This document shows, piece by piece, positions 33,714-46,900 of a DNA stretch of 64,000 bases (its first letter is position 1; each line of letters begins with the position of its first letter). The notes beneath the pieces are model-generated. The model was not told the DNA's origin. It made no database searches and was given only the letters and a program-made list of their open reading frames with translations. This stretch comes from Nymphalis io (lineage: Eukaryota > Arthropoda > Insecta > Lepidoptera > Nymphalidae): assembly GCF_905147045.1 (NCBI RefSeq), contig NC_065910.1, positions 310,001 through 374,000 of the forward strand, in the 5' to 3' direction. The position numbers and the translations under genes are program-made.

Positions 33714-36700
33714 CTACCCAAGAAAAACATCAAATTAAATTATAGAAACCACAGATTGATATAATTTTTCTCTACATTGACCAAAGACCAATGAGGTCGT
33801 CTGACGTTTAAATTTAAAATTAAATGAATGGTAAATTGCCTGATAGGGGTTTTAAGAGCCTACTTGACTAAGTTTGTTTTCATTTGGATCACTTAGCAGA
33901 TCCATGTATCACAACTTAATCTTCAGACCGAACCGGTATTGATATATCTGACTTGTTAAATTCATATCAGTTAAGATTATAAGGAAATTACCAACTTGAG
34001 TAAAACATTATGCATAGAATTAAATAATATATTGCTTAAAGTGCTTTACTATGGCTACACACATTATTTACTTGCAATTCATTAGTTGATAATTTAATAG
34101 TACTTGTGAGTTGTGACACACGACAACTAAACAATAGTAAGCCGATAGGTTTTGAATATAGATTTGATAAATTTGAACACACGTCACCTGAAGAGTGTTA
34201 AGTATCGAATTACCTGTGCAACAGAGCTCTGAAGGCAGCAGCGGGAGGCGCGTCGTGCCACAGTGGTGCACCAAGTCCTAGCCACCACTCACCCCCGCCG
34301 ACGCCCACGCCACCCACACCGACTCCCATGCTAGGACCCCACTCTCCAACACCTAGGTTGAAATTATTAATTGATGAAATATTGTTGTTTATTTGTATCC
34401 CATAAATATATTGTACACTGCACTGAAGATTTTCAGGACGTCAGTCTTTTCGAGATAAGAATGGCTCTCGGACAACTCAAAAACAACAAGGCACCTGGTG
34501 ATGATGGTATTACAGCCGAGCTTCTGAAGGCGGGTGGTACACCGATCCTCAGGGCTCTTCAGAGCCTTTTTAACTCCGTCATAGCCAAAGGTCAAACGCC
34601 GAAGGCATGGCACAGAAGTGTGGTGGTACTTTTCTTTAAGAAGGGTGATATTTTTTTTTTTTTTTATAGAATAGGAAGGCGGACGAGCATATGGGCCACC
34701 TGATGGTAAGTGGTCACCAACGCTCTTAGACATTGGCATTGTAAGAAATGTCAACCATCGCTTACATATCCAATGCGCCACCAACCTTGGGAACTAAGAT
34801 TTTATGTCCCTTGTGCCTGTAATTACACTGGCTCACTCACCCTTCAAACCGGAACACAACAATATCAAGTATTGCTGTTTTGCGGTAGAATATCTGATGA
34901 GTGGGTGGTACCTACCCAGACGAGCTTGCACAAAGCCCTACCACCAGTAAAAGTGGGATAAAACCCTTCTGAAGAATTACACGCCCATCTCACTGCTGAG
35001 CGATGTTTACAAGTTGTTTTCGAGAGTCATTACGAATCGTCTCGAGCAAAGGCTTGATGACTTCCAGCCACCCGAACAAGCCGGATTCCGGAAAGGCTTT
35101 AGCACCATAGACCACATACATACGCTGCGGCAAGTTATACAGAAGACTGAGGAGTATAACCAGCCACTTTGCTTAGCGTTTGTGGACTATGAAAAAGCCT
35201 TTGATTCGATCGAAACCTGGGCCGTGCTGAATTCTCTTCTAAGGTGCCAAATTGATTATCGGTATATCAGGGTGTTAAAGTGCTTGTACGAGAACGCCAC
35301 CATGTCGATCCTACTGCAGGATCAGAACTCAAAACCTATCCAACTGCAAAAAGATGTAAGACAGGGAGACGTGATATCTCCGAAACTGTATACCGCTGCA
35401 TTGGAAGATGCTTTCAAGCTTCTGGATTTGCCGATGACACTGTAATTATGGCTGAGACCTTGGAAGACCTCGGCACTATGCTCGATGACCTCAGAAGGGT
35501 TTCCCAACAAGTGGGTCTAAAAATGAACATGGACAAGACGAAAATCATGTCGAACATCCATGTTGCACCCACTCAAGTCAAGGTTGGAAATTCTGCACTC
35601 GAAGTTGTAGACAACTATGTCTACCTAGGTCAGACCATCCAACTAGGTAGGTCCAACTTCGAGAAAGAGGTAAATCGTCGAATTCAACTCGGCTGGGCAG
35701 CGTTCGGGAAGCTACACGATATCTTCTCATCCCAAATACCGCAGTGTCTCAAGTCGAAAGTCTTCGACCAGTGATGACTTATGGATCAGAGACGTGGTCG
35801 CTCATAATGAGCCTCATAAGAAGGCTCAAGGTCACTCAGAGGGCAATGGAGAGGGCTATGCTCGGAGTTTCTCTGCGAGATCGAATCAGAAATGATGAAA
35901 TCCGCAGGCGAACCAAAGTAACCGACATAGCCCGAAGAATTGCTAAATTGAATTGGCATTGGGCGGGGCACATTGCTCGCAGAACCGACGGCCGCTGGGC
36001 AGAAAGATTCTCGAGTGGCGACCACGAACCGGAAGACGCAGCGTGGGCAGGCCCCCTACAAGGTGGACCGACGACTTAGAACGAGTCGCGGGAAGCCGTT
36101 GGATGCGGGCAGCGCAAGATCGGCCAACGTGGAAATCCTTGGGGGAGGCCTTTGTCCAGCAGTGGACGTCTTTCGGCTGATATGATGATGATGAAATATA
36201 TTGTTACAATAAATTTAATACACATCTTTTTAAACATAAAAAACTAGGCAAGCTTTTTGCAACCCAAAATGGACGTATTACTTATAATGGTATATTAATT
36301 AATATAAAGCATAAAAAAGACATAAAAATATATATAAAACGTATGTGTCTACACGACTTTAAATAAATACAATAAAAAATTTTAACATACATTTAATCAC
36401 ATAATTGAAATTTAAACATAATATCTATTTAAGTATATTTATATATATATTATTTGGTGGTAGGGTTTTGTGCAAGTCTGGACAGATACCACTCATCAGA
36501 TATTCCGTAAAAGTAGCACATAGTATTGTTGTGTTCTGATTTGAAGGGTGAGTGAGCCAGTGTAACTACAGGCACAAGTAGGTATAGTAGGTATGGTTGG
36601 TTAACTATGTAAGGGATGGTTAATATTTCTTACAATGCCAATAAATGTAACTAAATGTTGTATGTAGTAACCAAATGAGTCACAAAATCAATAATTTCTT

Positions 36701-39700
36701 TATAACAATGATTCACAGACAAAATAAAGCTTGTCGTTATTATTAGAAATGTGGTGATGTACCCCGACCGCGTGCAGGTGACGACAACTGCCAGCAATCG
36801 TATTGATAACGAACATTATCTGTTAACATCAACAATACTATCTTTGTTCGCTATACACCTGGCACTGTCTTAACGTAATTTAATAAGTATAAATTGATAG
36901 AAATATCATACAGATTCATATCTGTTGTTTTAATTGTCGAAACATTAAAATAAAAAAACCAATGAAGTTATTCTTACCAAAACAAATCAAAATATACTTT
37001 AATCAAATCGGCTCGCACGCTTTGGAATTCAAATCATTTTGAAAAAATTTTTTGTGAATAAATTTAGGCAAACGTGCTATCACAATATTAATTACTTTAT
37101 TCGTATACATTTTTAAAGTTATTGTTATTTATTAAGCTCTAAATATATTTCTTATAACTGAAAACAAAATAGTAAGGTTGATTTATTGTCCCACAAAAAT
37201 AATATTTAACGTCATCTAACGATTTAAATTATACGTTTTTGAAGCAAGGGGGCAACGAATTAAATATGATAATGCTTAGTAAAGCGAAAAGTGGTCGGTT
37301 AAAAGTAATTTATTTCTATATAATTGTTTTCGCAGTGGTTATAACACGAGGATTAATCATAAAAGATTTAAAACAGATGATATATATATAAGCATGACTG
37401 TCTCGTTGGTATAGTGGCTATATGTAAGGCCGCAGACTCGGAGGTCCTGGGTTCAATTCCCAGGTCGGGCCAATAAGAAGTTATTGGATTTTCCTGTCAG
37501 AAAATTCTCGGTAGCAGCCCGGAGTCTGGAAGTTGGAAGTGTATACACTCCCGTGCCTCGGAAAGCACGTAAAGTCCTGCGCATGAACTCTTTCCGGTCG
37601 TGTCCCATCGGATTATGAGAGCTAGGGAATAGAGAGTGCACGTGTGTGTATGCACACATTTTTGTACTATAATGTCTCCTGCGTAGTTCGCTGATGTCTC
37701 TGAAGATTGATTGTCATGGTCATAATCAGTCTGGAGGTCATTATTATTATTATATCAATCAACAGCCAATCGTTGTCCACTGCTGAACATAGGCCTCTCC
37801 CAAGGTGCGCCAAAGCTCCCTGTCCTCCGCCTTCCGCATCCAGTTGGTGCCCGCCACCTTCTTAAGGTCGTCGGTCCACCTGGCTGGAGGGCGCCCTACA
37901 CTGCGCTTGCCAATTCGCGGTCTCCACTCTAGGACTCGTCTGCTCCAACGGCCATCGGTCCTACGACATACGTGACCAGCCCACTGCCACTTCAGCCTAC
38001 TAATTTTGCAAGCTATGTCGGTGACTCCGGTTCTTTTCCGGATAATCTCATTTCTGATCTTATTCTTCAAAGATACTCCGAGCATAGCTCGCTCCATAGC
38101 ACGCTTAGCGACTTTGAATTTGTGGACTAGTCCCGCAGTTAGTGTCCACGTTACGGCACCGTATGTCATGGCAGGTAAAACGCATTGGTTGAAGACTTTG
38201 CTGCCAAATGCTGCCCATCCCAAGCTAATTCTTCGATCGGCTTCCTTCTCGAAGTTGTTCCTACCGACTTGTATTATCTGTCCTAGGTAGGTATATTCAC
38301 TAACAACTTAGAGAGGTTTCCCCTCGACGTATATCGGTCCCGGCACGACATACCTATTGAACATGACCTTGGTCTTGTCCAAGTTTATATCGAGACCGAC
38401 ATACCGGGAAGACTCGCCTAGGACACGCAACATTTCGGTGAGTTGTTCCAGCGACTCTGCTATGATGACGATATCGTCGGCAAATCGAACGTATGAGATG
38501 TACTCGCCGTTTACATTGACTCCAGACCCAGTCCAATCCAGCGTCTTGAAAACGTCTTCCAAAGCGTTGGTGAATAGTTTTGGGGATATTACATCCCCCT
38601 GATTCACCCCTCTGCGCAGTTGGATCGCCTTCGTCTTACAGTCCTGAATGTGGACAGTCATTGTAGCGGCGTTGTACAGACATCTCAGTACCTCGATATA
38701 TCTCCAGTCGATATGACATCTCTGCAATGAGTCGAGCACTGCCCAGGTTTAGATGGAGTCGAAGGCTTTCTCATAGTCCACAAATGCCATACACAGCGGC
38801 TGATTGTACTCTTCGGTCTTCTGCACAATCTGCCGAACAGTATGGATGTGAACCGAACAGTATGGGTGCTGTAGCCTGATCGAAAGCCGGCTTGCTCTGG
38901 GGGCTGGATCTCGTCAATCGTCTGGCGAGACGGTTCGTGACGACTCTTGAGAACAACTTATACTCGTAACTCAGGAGGGAGATTGGTCTGTAGTTTTTCC
39001 TTTCTTGAAAAACAGTACCACCTCACTCCCGCTCCACGTTTCCGGGGTCTTGCCATGTTGGCAAAACCTCTCTACTTCTCCGACAATCTCAGGCCTAGAG
39101 GTAACGACCCCACCATTTTCAGTTTTAAGTTTTGTCAGACGCGGCCTCCCAAACTTGCGAGCGAATACTTTCGATCCCCGATTTTGCTCAATCGCAGCCT
39201 TGATGGCACGGGTATTGGAGCGTCGGAGATCGCGTCGCGTCAGCGTTTTTATTGTTCGGTTTAAGGCTTAATCTGACAAAAACGATGCTAGTTCACGTCG
39301 TTTTCTCATGAGCTCGAGTGTCTCAGCAGAGAGTTTTGGTGCGTTGTCTCTTCTATGTGGCGGAAAACACTTGCGGGATGTGTTTTGCAGTATTTTCACC
39401 AGCGTGTCGGTTTTCTCATCAATGCTGCTTACGGTTTCCAACGCGGTGAATTGATTTTGAAGTTCCATTTGGAACTTTTTGGAGCCTTGAGCAGCTTGGA
39501 GCATGGTAGGTCGGAGAGTAGACCTCATCATTCTCGATCTTTCGGCTTTGACGTCGATATTTAGAGTGCCTCGAACCAAGCGATGATCACTTCCGGTATT
39601 AAACCTGTTGATCACTGAAACATCTCTAAATATGTGCCTTTTATTCGAAATGATAAAGTCTATCTCGTTCCTTGTCACGTTATCGGGGCTTCGCCAGGTC

Positions 39701-40923
39701 CACTTCCTCTGAGGCTTCTTTTGAAAGAAAGAATTCATCAAAAAGAGCCCCTGCGCTTAGAGAAAGTTTATCAGCATTTGCCCCCTGTGATTTCTGCAGC
39801 CCAAGCCGTAAGGTCCGATTTTCGATTCACCGCTATCTTGTACTCCCATTTTAGCATTAAAGTCTCCCATAACAACATTGTAGTGGGCCTCCGAGGTGTC
39901 GTTGAAGGCCTTTACGATGTCCTCGTACATCGCTTAGACCACATCATCAGAGTATGTCGAAGTTGGCGCATATAACTGTACGACCTTCAGGGAGTACCTG
40001 TCGAAAAGTTTTAGGACAAGGTACGCTACCCGGTTCGACACACTACTGATTTCCACAATGCTGCTAATGAGATCCTTTTTGACTAGAAAACCTACACCAC
40101 CCTGGGAGAGGTTATCACCTTCGCGGAAGTAGAGTAAGTTACCGGACTCTAGAGTTATCGTGTCCTCCCCCTGTCTTCGGACTTCAGATAACCCCAGTAT
40201 ATGCCAGTTTATATGACTTAACTCTACTTCTAATTCGGCGAGGTGATGGTCCAGTCTCATCGAGCGTCCATTGTACGTTGCCGTGTGAAGTCGTTTTATA
40301 TGGTAGCCTGCCGTGAACCGGTGATTCTTAGCACCCCCTGCCCTGCCGATACCGCGACCGCTACCTTGGTCGGGCCTAGCGGGCTTGCCGGTAACTGGGG
40401 GCCTTTTTCTGGGCGCATGTGTCATTAAGGAGGGTTTGCCTGGGTTATGGGTAAGTTGTTTACGCTGCTGCCCTTCCCCCCTTTTCCCCGTCCCTCAGTC
40501 GCCTCTTACGACACCCACGGGATGAGATTGGGGGAGTACTATTCTAAGCCGGTACTCCACGGTATTATTATTATATATATAAGCAACCATCAGTAAAATA
40601 ATAATAGCAACTCCCGTTTTTATGGAATTACTACTATACTTACGACATAAAACGTTTACTGGTGGTAGGGCTTTGTGCAAGCTCGTCTGGGTAGGTACCA
40701 CCCACTCATCAGATATTCTACCGCAAAACAGCAATACTTGATATTGTTGTGTTCCGGTTTGAAGGGTGAGTGAGCCAGTGTAATTACAGGCACAAGGGAC
40801 ATAAAATCTTAGTTCCCAAGGTTGGTGGCGCATTGGATATGTAAGCGATGGTTGACATTTCTTACAATGCCAATGTCTAAGAGCGTTGGTGACCAACCCA
40901 TATGCTCGTCCGCCTTCCTTTTC

Positions 40924-40985
<62 letters not shown>

Positions 40986-43900
40986 ATCGCTTTACATCCA
41001 ATGCGCAAATGACACTTATATATCTTTTTATAATTTATTTCGTGCTGAGCGGTGAATGAACATTGTAAGAAAACCTGCATGTGTTGGATGAAATTCTGCC
41101 ACATATGTATCCACACCGCATCGGACCGCGTGCTGGAATAAGTCCCATACCTTATCCTCAAGAAAAATGGAGCGCATTTGGCCGCAGCGTGACATTTTAA
41201 TTTACAAGATTGTTTCATAACAATATGATCAATACCTTCGTTGATAAATTAAAAAAAAAATTTTAGTGCCTAGGTACTCACGAGAATTAATGTGTTATGT
41301 ACCAAACTCACGCACGCATTAACGAACTTACAATAACAAAACCTACGCTGTCATCTTACGCGCGAAACCTTACGCTGACGTCATCTGACGCTCGAACTCT
41401 CAGTTAGCCCCTACCGATTACCGACCGCTAAGTTGTTTACACACCAATAAAAATGTAAACGAAAAATAAAACGCATCAATGTAAAAAATATATGAGTTCC
41501 ACCCCAACTTAACGATAGTGGGGAGATATCCATCGATAAATATAACCGGTGACAATTGTCGATAAACACGACACCTTATCGAGTAAATGCTGATGATACT
41601 TCCCTGTCGGTACACCTAATGACTCTCCAATTATCGCTTGTAATCGTGATTGACTGAACCCCGTGTGATCATTGTAATAGGGTTTCCATTACACCGAACC
41701 GCTTTATTCAAAACTCTAAAAGGAAAGACTATAATTAAAAATATTATGATTGTTAATGACCCGGGCATAATAAAAGCTACTGATTATTCAAATATATTTT
41801 TTATGGAAAGACATTGTACTGTATTTATGTGTCCTGTTATTGAAAATCAGTGAGCCAGTGTAATTACAGGGATATTCAATCTTGAATCGGTGTTGAACTG
41901 TTTTATACTTCTTAGCGCGGCAGTCTATAGATGAAGGTAAAAGACACATTGTAAGTTAGAACTATTTTATTAGTATACCTTCCCAAGAAATAAAGCACTA
42001 CTATAATAATTTCTTATAAAGATAAATTGATCAAAATTTGTTCTATTCGACAACAAAGCTGGAGAACTGTTCTATCAGAACAAACTAGACACTCACCGCA
42101 GAACACGATCATAAAATAAAAGAGATAATAATAATAATATCCTGGGACATTTTTCACACACGGTCATCTGATCCTAAATTAAGCTTGTACAGAGCTTGTG
42201 CTATGGAAACCAGACAACTGACAAGATATACTATTTTTCTTTTGTAAATACATACTTATATAGATAATTACACCCAGACTCAGGACAAACAGACATGTTC
42301 ATGCACACAAATATCTGTCCTGGATGGGAATCGAACCCACAACCTTCGGCGTGAAAGGCAAGCATCCACCAACCACGTCAACCGTCTCTTCATAGAGATG
42401 CGACATCGACCATAATAATTATAACATTTAAAGAATATGTGTGAATATGTAAAATGGTATATTATATATACTCAACATTCCACGAGTGAGATAGATACGA
42501 AGTAATTTCTTACAAAATATCATTACCAGTTTAAAATATACAAAAAAATCACATTGTATACTAAAAAAAATGCAATCTGTTTCATTTCCACGCCTATCGA
42601 CTATTTTCCAAAACATATAATTAGTTCGTATGAACGCAGACGATAGATAATAGCATTTATATGGCATTAAAATATTGAAATATTGGAGACACCATTTGTT
42701 TCTGTAAAGGGCGTGTATTGTCTAGTTAAAGCGTAGATCATGAATAGATATTGAACTGTAATGCTATATTAGAGTACGTAATGCGATTATAATTGTACCT
42801 CGAAGGGTTCCGCATCGACGCGGCCACAAACGATAATTAGACAGTTTATTGTATACGAAGTGACAACTGTAATATGTTTTAAAAATAATAAATTCTAGTA
42901 TCATGCGCTCGCAACTTTACACGCGTTGTTTTTTTTTGTTACATCCTGCAGGTAAATGAGCCATATGTTGAATTAATTAGCGTATTTTTATTATAATATA
43001 ATTATATCTAATTTGAAATAAAGCTTTATAGAATATTTTCATTTGTACCCTATGGCAATTTAAACTAAAAAGCACTACGCAGAATCTCGTTCAAGCTGTA
43101 CAATAAGTCTAGAAGACTCTTACACACATATTTATATCGTCACGTGACAGGGTAAAATCTTCTTCTATATAAATATGTATGTATGTTTGTCCTCTATGCG
43201 TTCTTAAGCCGAATGGCTTAGATTGTGATTAAAGTTTCGTGAGGTATTCTGCTTAAGCCAGCGAAGGTTCCTTGTCCAAAAACAATAATTTAATTTGTAT
43301 GTGTGTCCATCAATATAAAGGTTTTATATTAACCTTATACTAGCCATCTGAAGCATATTACAATTTGAATAATAAATAAAGATTCTGACATTGATAAACC
43401 GTAAAGAAACTCAGTATTTTATAATATATTATAATAATATATATATATATAACAATTAATTAAAAATATATTAAAATTAAAAGATAATAATATAATTTAT
43501 TAAATTAAGCACTTATGAGCACTTGTGAACAGTCATTTTACAAGATAATTATAAATGTATTATATCCTGTACGGAATATATTATGTATAATTATTTAACA
43601 GTCTCCCCTACTTCCTACGTTATTTTATTTATGTTATGTTATTATTTAAAATTATTATTCAGTTACGTGTATTTTTTGTTAATATATATATATATATAAA
43701 TAGAAATGTTGTATCTTCCTATCAGCTTATAATTTGGTAGTTTTCTCGAATTGAAAAGAAGCTAAGGAGCATATTCCACCACACTTCTCCAATGGGTGGT
43801 TGATACACATGTGGCAGAATTTCATCCGACACATGCAGGTTTCTTTACAATGTTTTTCTTCATCGCCTATTACCAGAATAATAAGCACAAATTATCGTTT

Positions 43901-46900
43901 AACATTGTGCCATTACCATTGGGCTAAATATATATAAATCAACAAAGACTACCCACAATATATTTTCTACCAAATTTTAACTTATAATTAAATAACACAT
44001 ATTTATTAAACTTAGAATTAAATTAAACATATAATTAAGATCAAGTTTTAATTGAATAAAAGAGAGATTATATCGTAGATAACAAACAATATAAATTTGA
44101 AATTTATAAACGATAAATGCTCACCGTGCTCGTGGTGGAGGAAAGGCGCGTGCTCCCGGCCGAGGGCCTTCTCTCGCTTACGCCACTTAGCACGCCGATT
44201 CTGGAACCACACCTGTGTACAAACATTTTTATTTTACTGGTGGTAGGGCTTTGTGCAAGCTCGTCTGGGTAGGTACCACCCACTCATCAGATATTCTAGC
44301 GCAAAACAGCAATACTTGATATTGTTGTGTTCCGGTTTGAAGGGTGAGTGAGCCAGTGTAATTACAGGCACAAGGGACATAAAATCTTAGTTCCCAAGGT
44401 TGGTGGCGCATTGGCTATAAGCGATGGTTGACATTTCTTACAATGCCAATGTCTAAGGGCGTTTGGTGACCACTTACCATCATGTGGCCCATATGCTCGT
44501 CCACCTTCCTATTCTATAAAAAAAAAACACGTAGGCGGGTAAATAACCATAGACAATAGCACTTTAAGAAATATCAATGCTTTACGTGCCGCTAACCTAG
44601 GGAACTATGTCCCTTGTGCCTGTAGTTACAGGCTCACTCACCCCTCAAACCGGAACACAATAAAAGAATAGGTGGTATTTACCAAAGCGGGTTCGCACAA
44701 GGCCCTACCCTCAAATAACAATAACTATTACATTATAATACATATTCTATTTATTACACTATTTATCATCTATATAAACTTGTATTATTATAATATTGCA
44801 ATGTATTAATTGACAAAGTTACTGTTAAATCTTTTCGGCGGGTATAACACGACTGTGGGCACGGTCGTCTCCTCGTTCACTTTTAATTTTTTTATAGCAT
44901 AATTGTCGCCAATTTGTAGCTCTCTCTTCACTCTCTCTCTCTCTCTACTACAATGGGCCGTAATGAAAAGCAATTACGCATACGTGGTTTTCGCGCTCAC
45001 ACCAGCACAATACAATTCAAACCTTAACGCCTTCTATTTAAATATACATTTGCATAGCGGTTAATGGAGAATAGAAACAAATTGAGCTAGTCGAGCCGCA
45101 TTGCGCTAATAAAAAGACATTGTACCGGGCGCGGCGAAGGCAAAAATGCTATAATTTCATAATTTTCAAATGAGTCAATTTCACAGTTGTGCGAGGGTCC
45201 AAATTGTTCGTAATCTTTACAGATTAGCATGATCGCTTCATCCGGACGAATGATTTTTAAAAATAGAATAGATTGCCCAGTGGATAAAACGCGAGTATCT
45301 CAAATGAAGGTCACGGGTTCAGGTTCTATTACATGTGTATCGACCACCCACTACACAGTGTAACGGATAGATTTTTCCTTAAGAGGAAAGAAGGCATTTC
45401 CCAGCAGTGGACATTGAACAGTTACTTATTTACCTACAAAAAAAATATTTTTACATAGGTCCCTATTACGTAGTGACATTTGTTATTAACTGTCGCAACC
45501 AACAAAATTTAGTTTATGTAAATTAATATGTAAATTAAAAGTCGATCAATTTAAATTTAATTTAAAAGAGGCTTGGAACTAATATAAGTTGCTTCACTGC
45601 GAGTTGTGACGTCTTATAGTAATTAAAAAAAAATGGCATTTCCAATTTTCAAACAATCACCGAGTTTTATTCCCTGCATAAACAACACCATCGTCTTAAT
45701 TTATTCTGCAGAATAGCCGCAAAAAAATTAAATTGAATAAAAGAAAAAAAATGTAGTAACTAGAATACACACAATTAAAGAAATTATATTATATAATATA
45801 TATTATAGCCACCTATTAAAAAATCCGCTTAGCATTTGTTAAAATATATTTTTGATTAACCAACATAAGCATACTCCGCATCGGCTATTGTTACTATTAA
45901 ATAATGTACTTACATCATAAAGTTTACAGCATTCATTTTTAAATAAAAATATTTACTAACATACGACGTTTTAAAATTCTAAGCTGTAACTTATTTTCGA
46001 AATAAGCCCTTCCGCAGTTTAACGATATTGTTTAAAACCGTCTTTTCACGACTGAATGGCCAAACATGTAACAATTTTTAATATAATAGAATTGTATTCC
46101 ACACATAAATACTTCGAAAAAAATGTGTACTCGTAAATATGCAAAGACAAAACAGCTTAGTATCCTTTCTACCCTTTTTGTCGTTTGTCTTTTTTTATTT
46201 AGTTGACGATTACCTGTTTTCCTTCAAAAATGTATTTGGTCGAATTTTGACTACTGGGCGAACACTTGACAAAAATCGCATCAAAATCAATTAAATAATC
46301 AATCAAAAGTAAACAAAAATACAATTAAAAGCCTAATGAGTTTTCATTTAATTATCTACAATCACATATCAATAATGATTAAATGAGTCAAGAGCTCTAA
46401 GGAATGAAATAAATATTAAGGTTTTAAGTAAATAGCGATCATTAAAACGATTCCAGCAATTAAATAATTTCGTTGAATTAGAGTTGGCTTCGTATAGAAC
46501 AAAACCGATTGAGCGCAACGCTGCGGCAGGCTTCAAGTGGTGTCGTTCGTGCAGCTCTGTTACAGCGATCACTTCACATCATAAGACTCAATTGCATTCT
46601 AAATTTCACATCTAACGTACAAGCAAATATTCACCTTACGAGCGAGAATTTAAGGTTCTCATTTGTAAGGATTAAGTGTAAGTAGGAGGGTAGGACGTTT
46701 GTCGGTGAGCGCCATCTATGGAGTGGATTAAAAGCAATTTACGCTGCGTGGAGTGTGATTTAAGAACCGCGCCCTCGTCGGCTATCGCGCTATGAGGGTT
46801 GGCACTTATCATAGGAACATTCAAATATTAAATCAAATTCTTGAAAGTTCAACCATCCCATACTTTCAATCTCCGAATATGACTAGAGATAGCGACACAG

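Noticed and set aside
34371..36185. Several long open frames as possible genes
   Set aside because: All belong to a frameshifted RTE reverse transcriptase with a family A insertion.
39268..40425. Endonuclease-like frames as a host DNA repair enzyme
   Set aside because: They sit in order with an RTE reverse transcriptase on the same strand and end at an RTE tail, so they are the element's own endonuclease.
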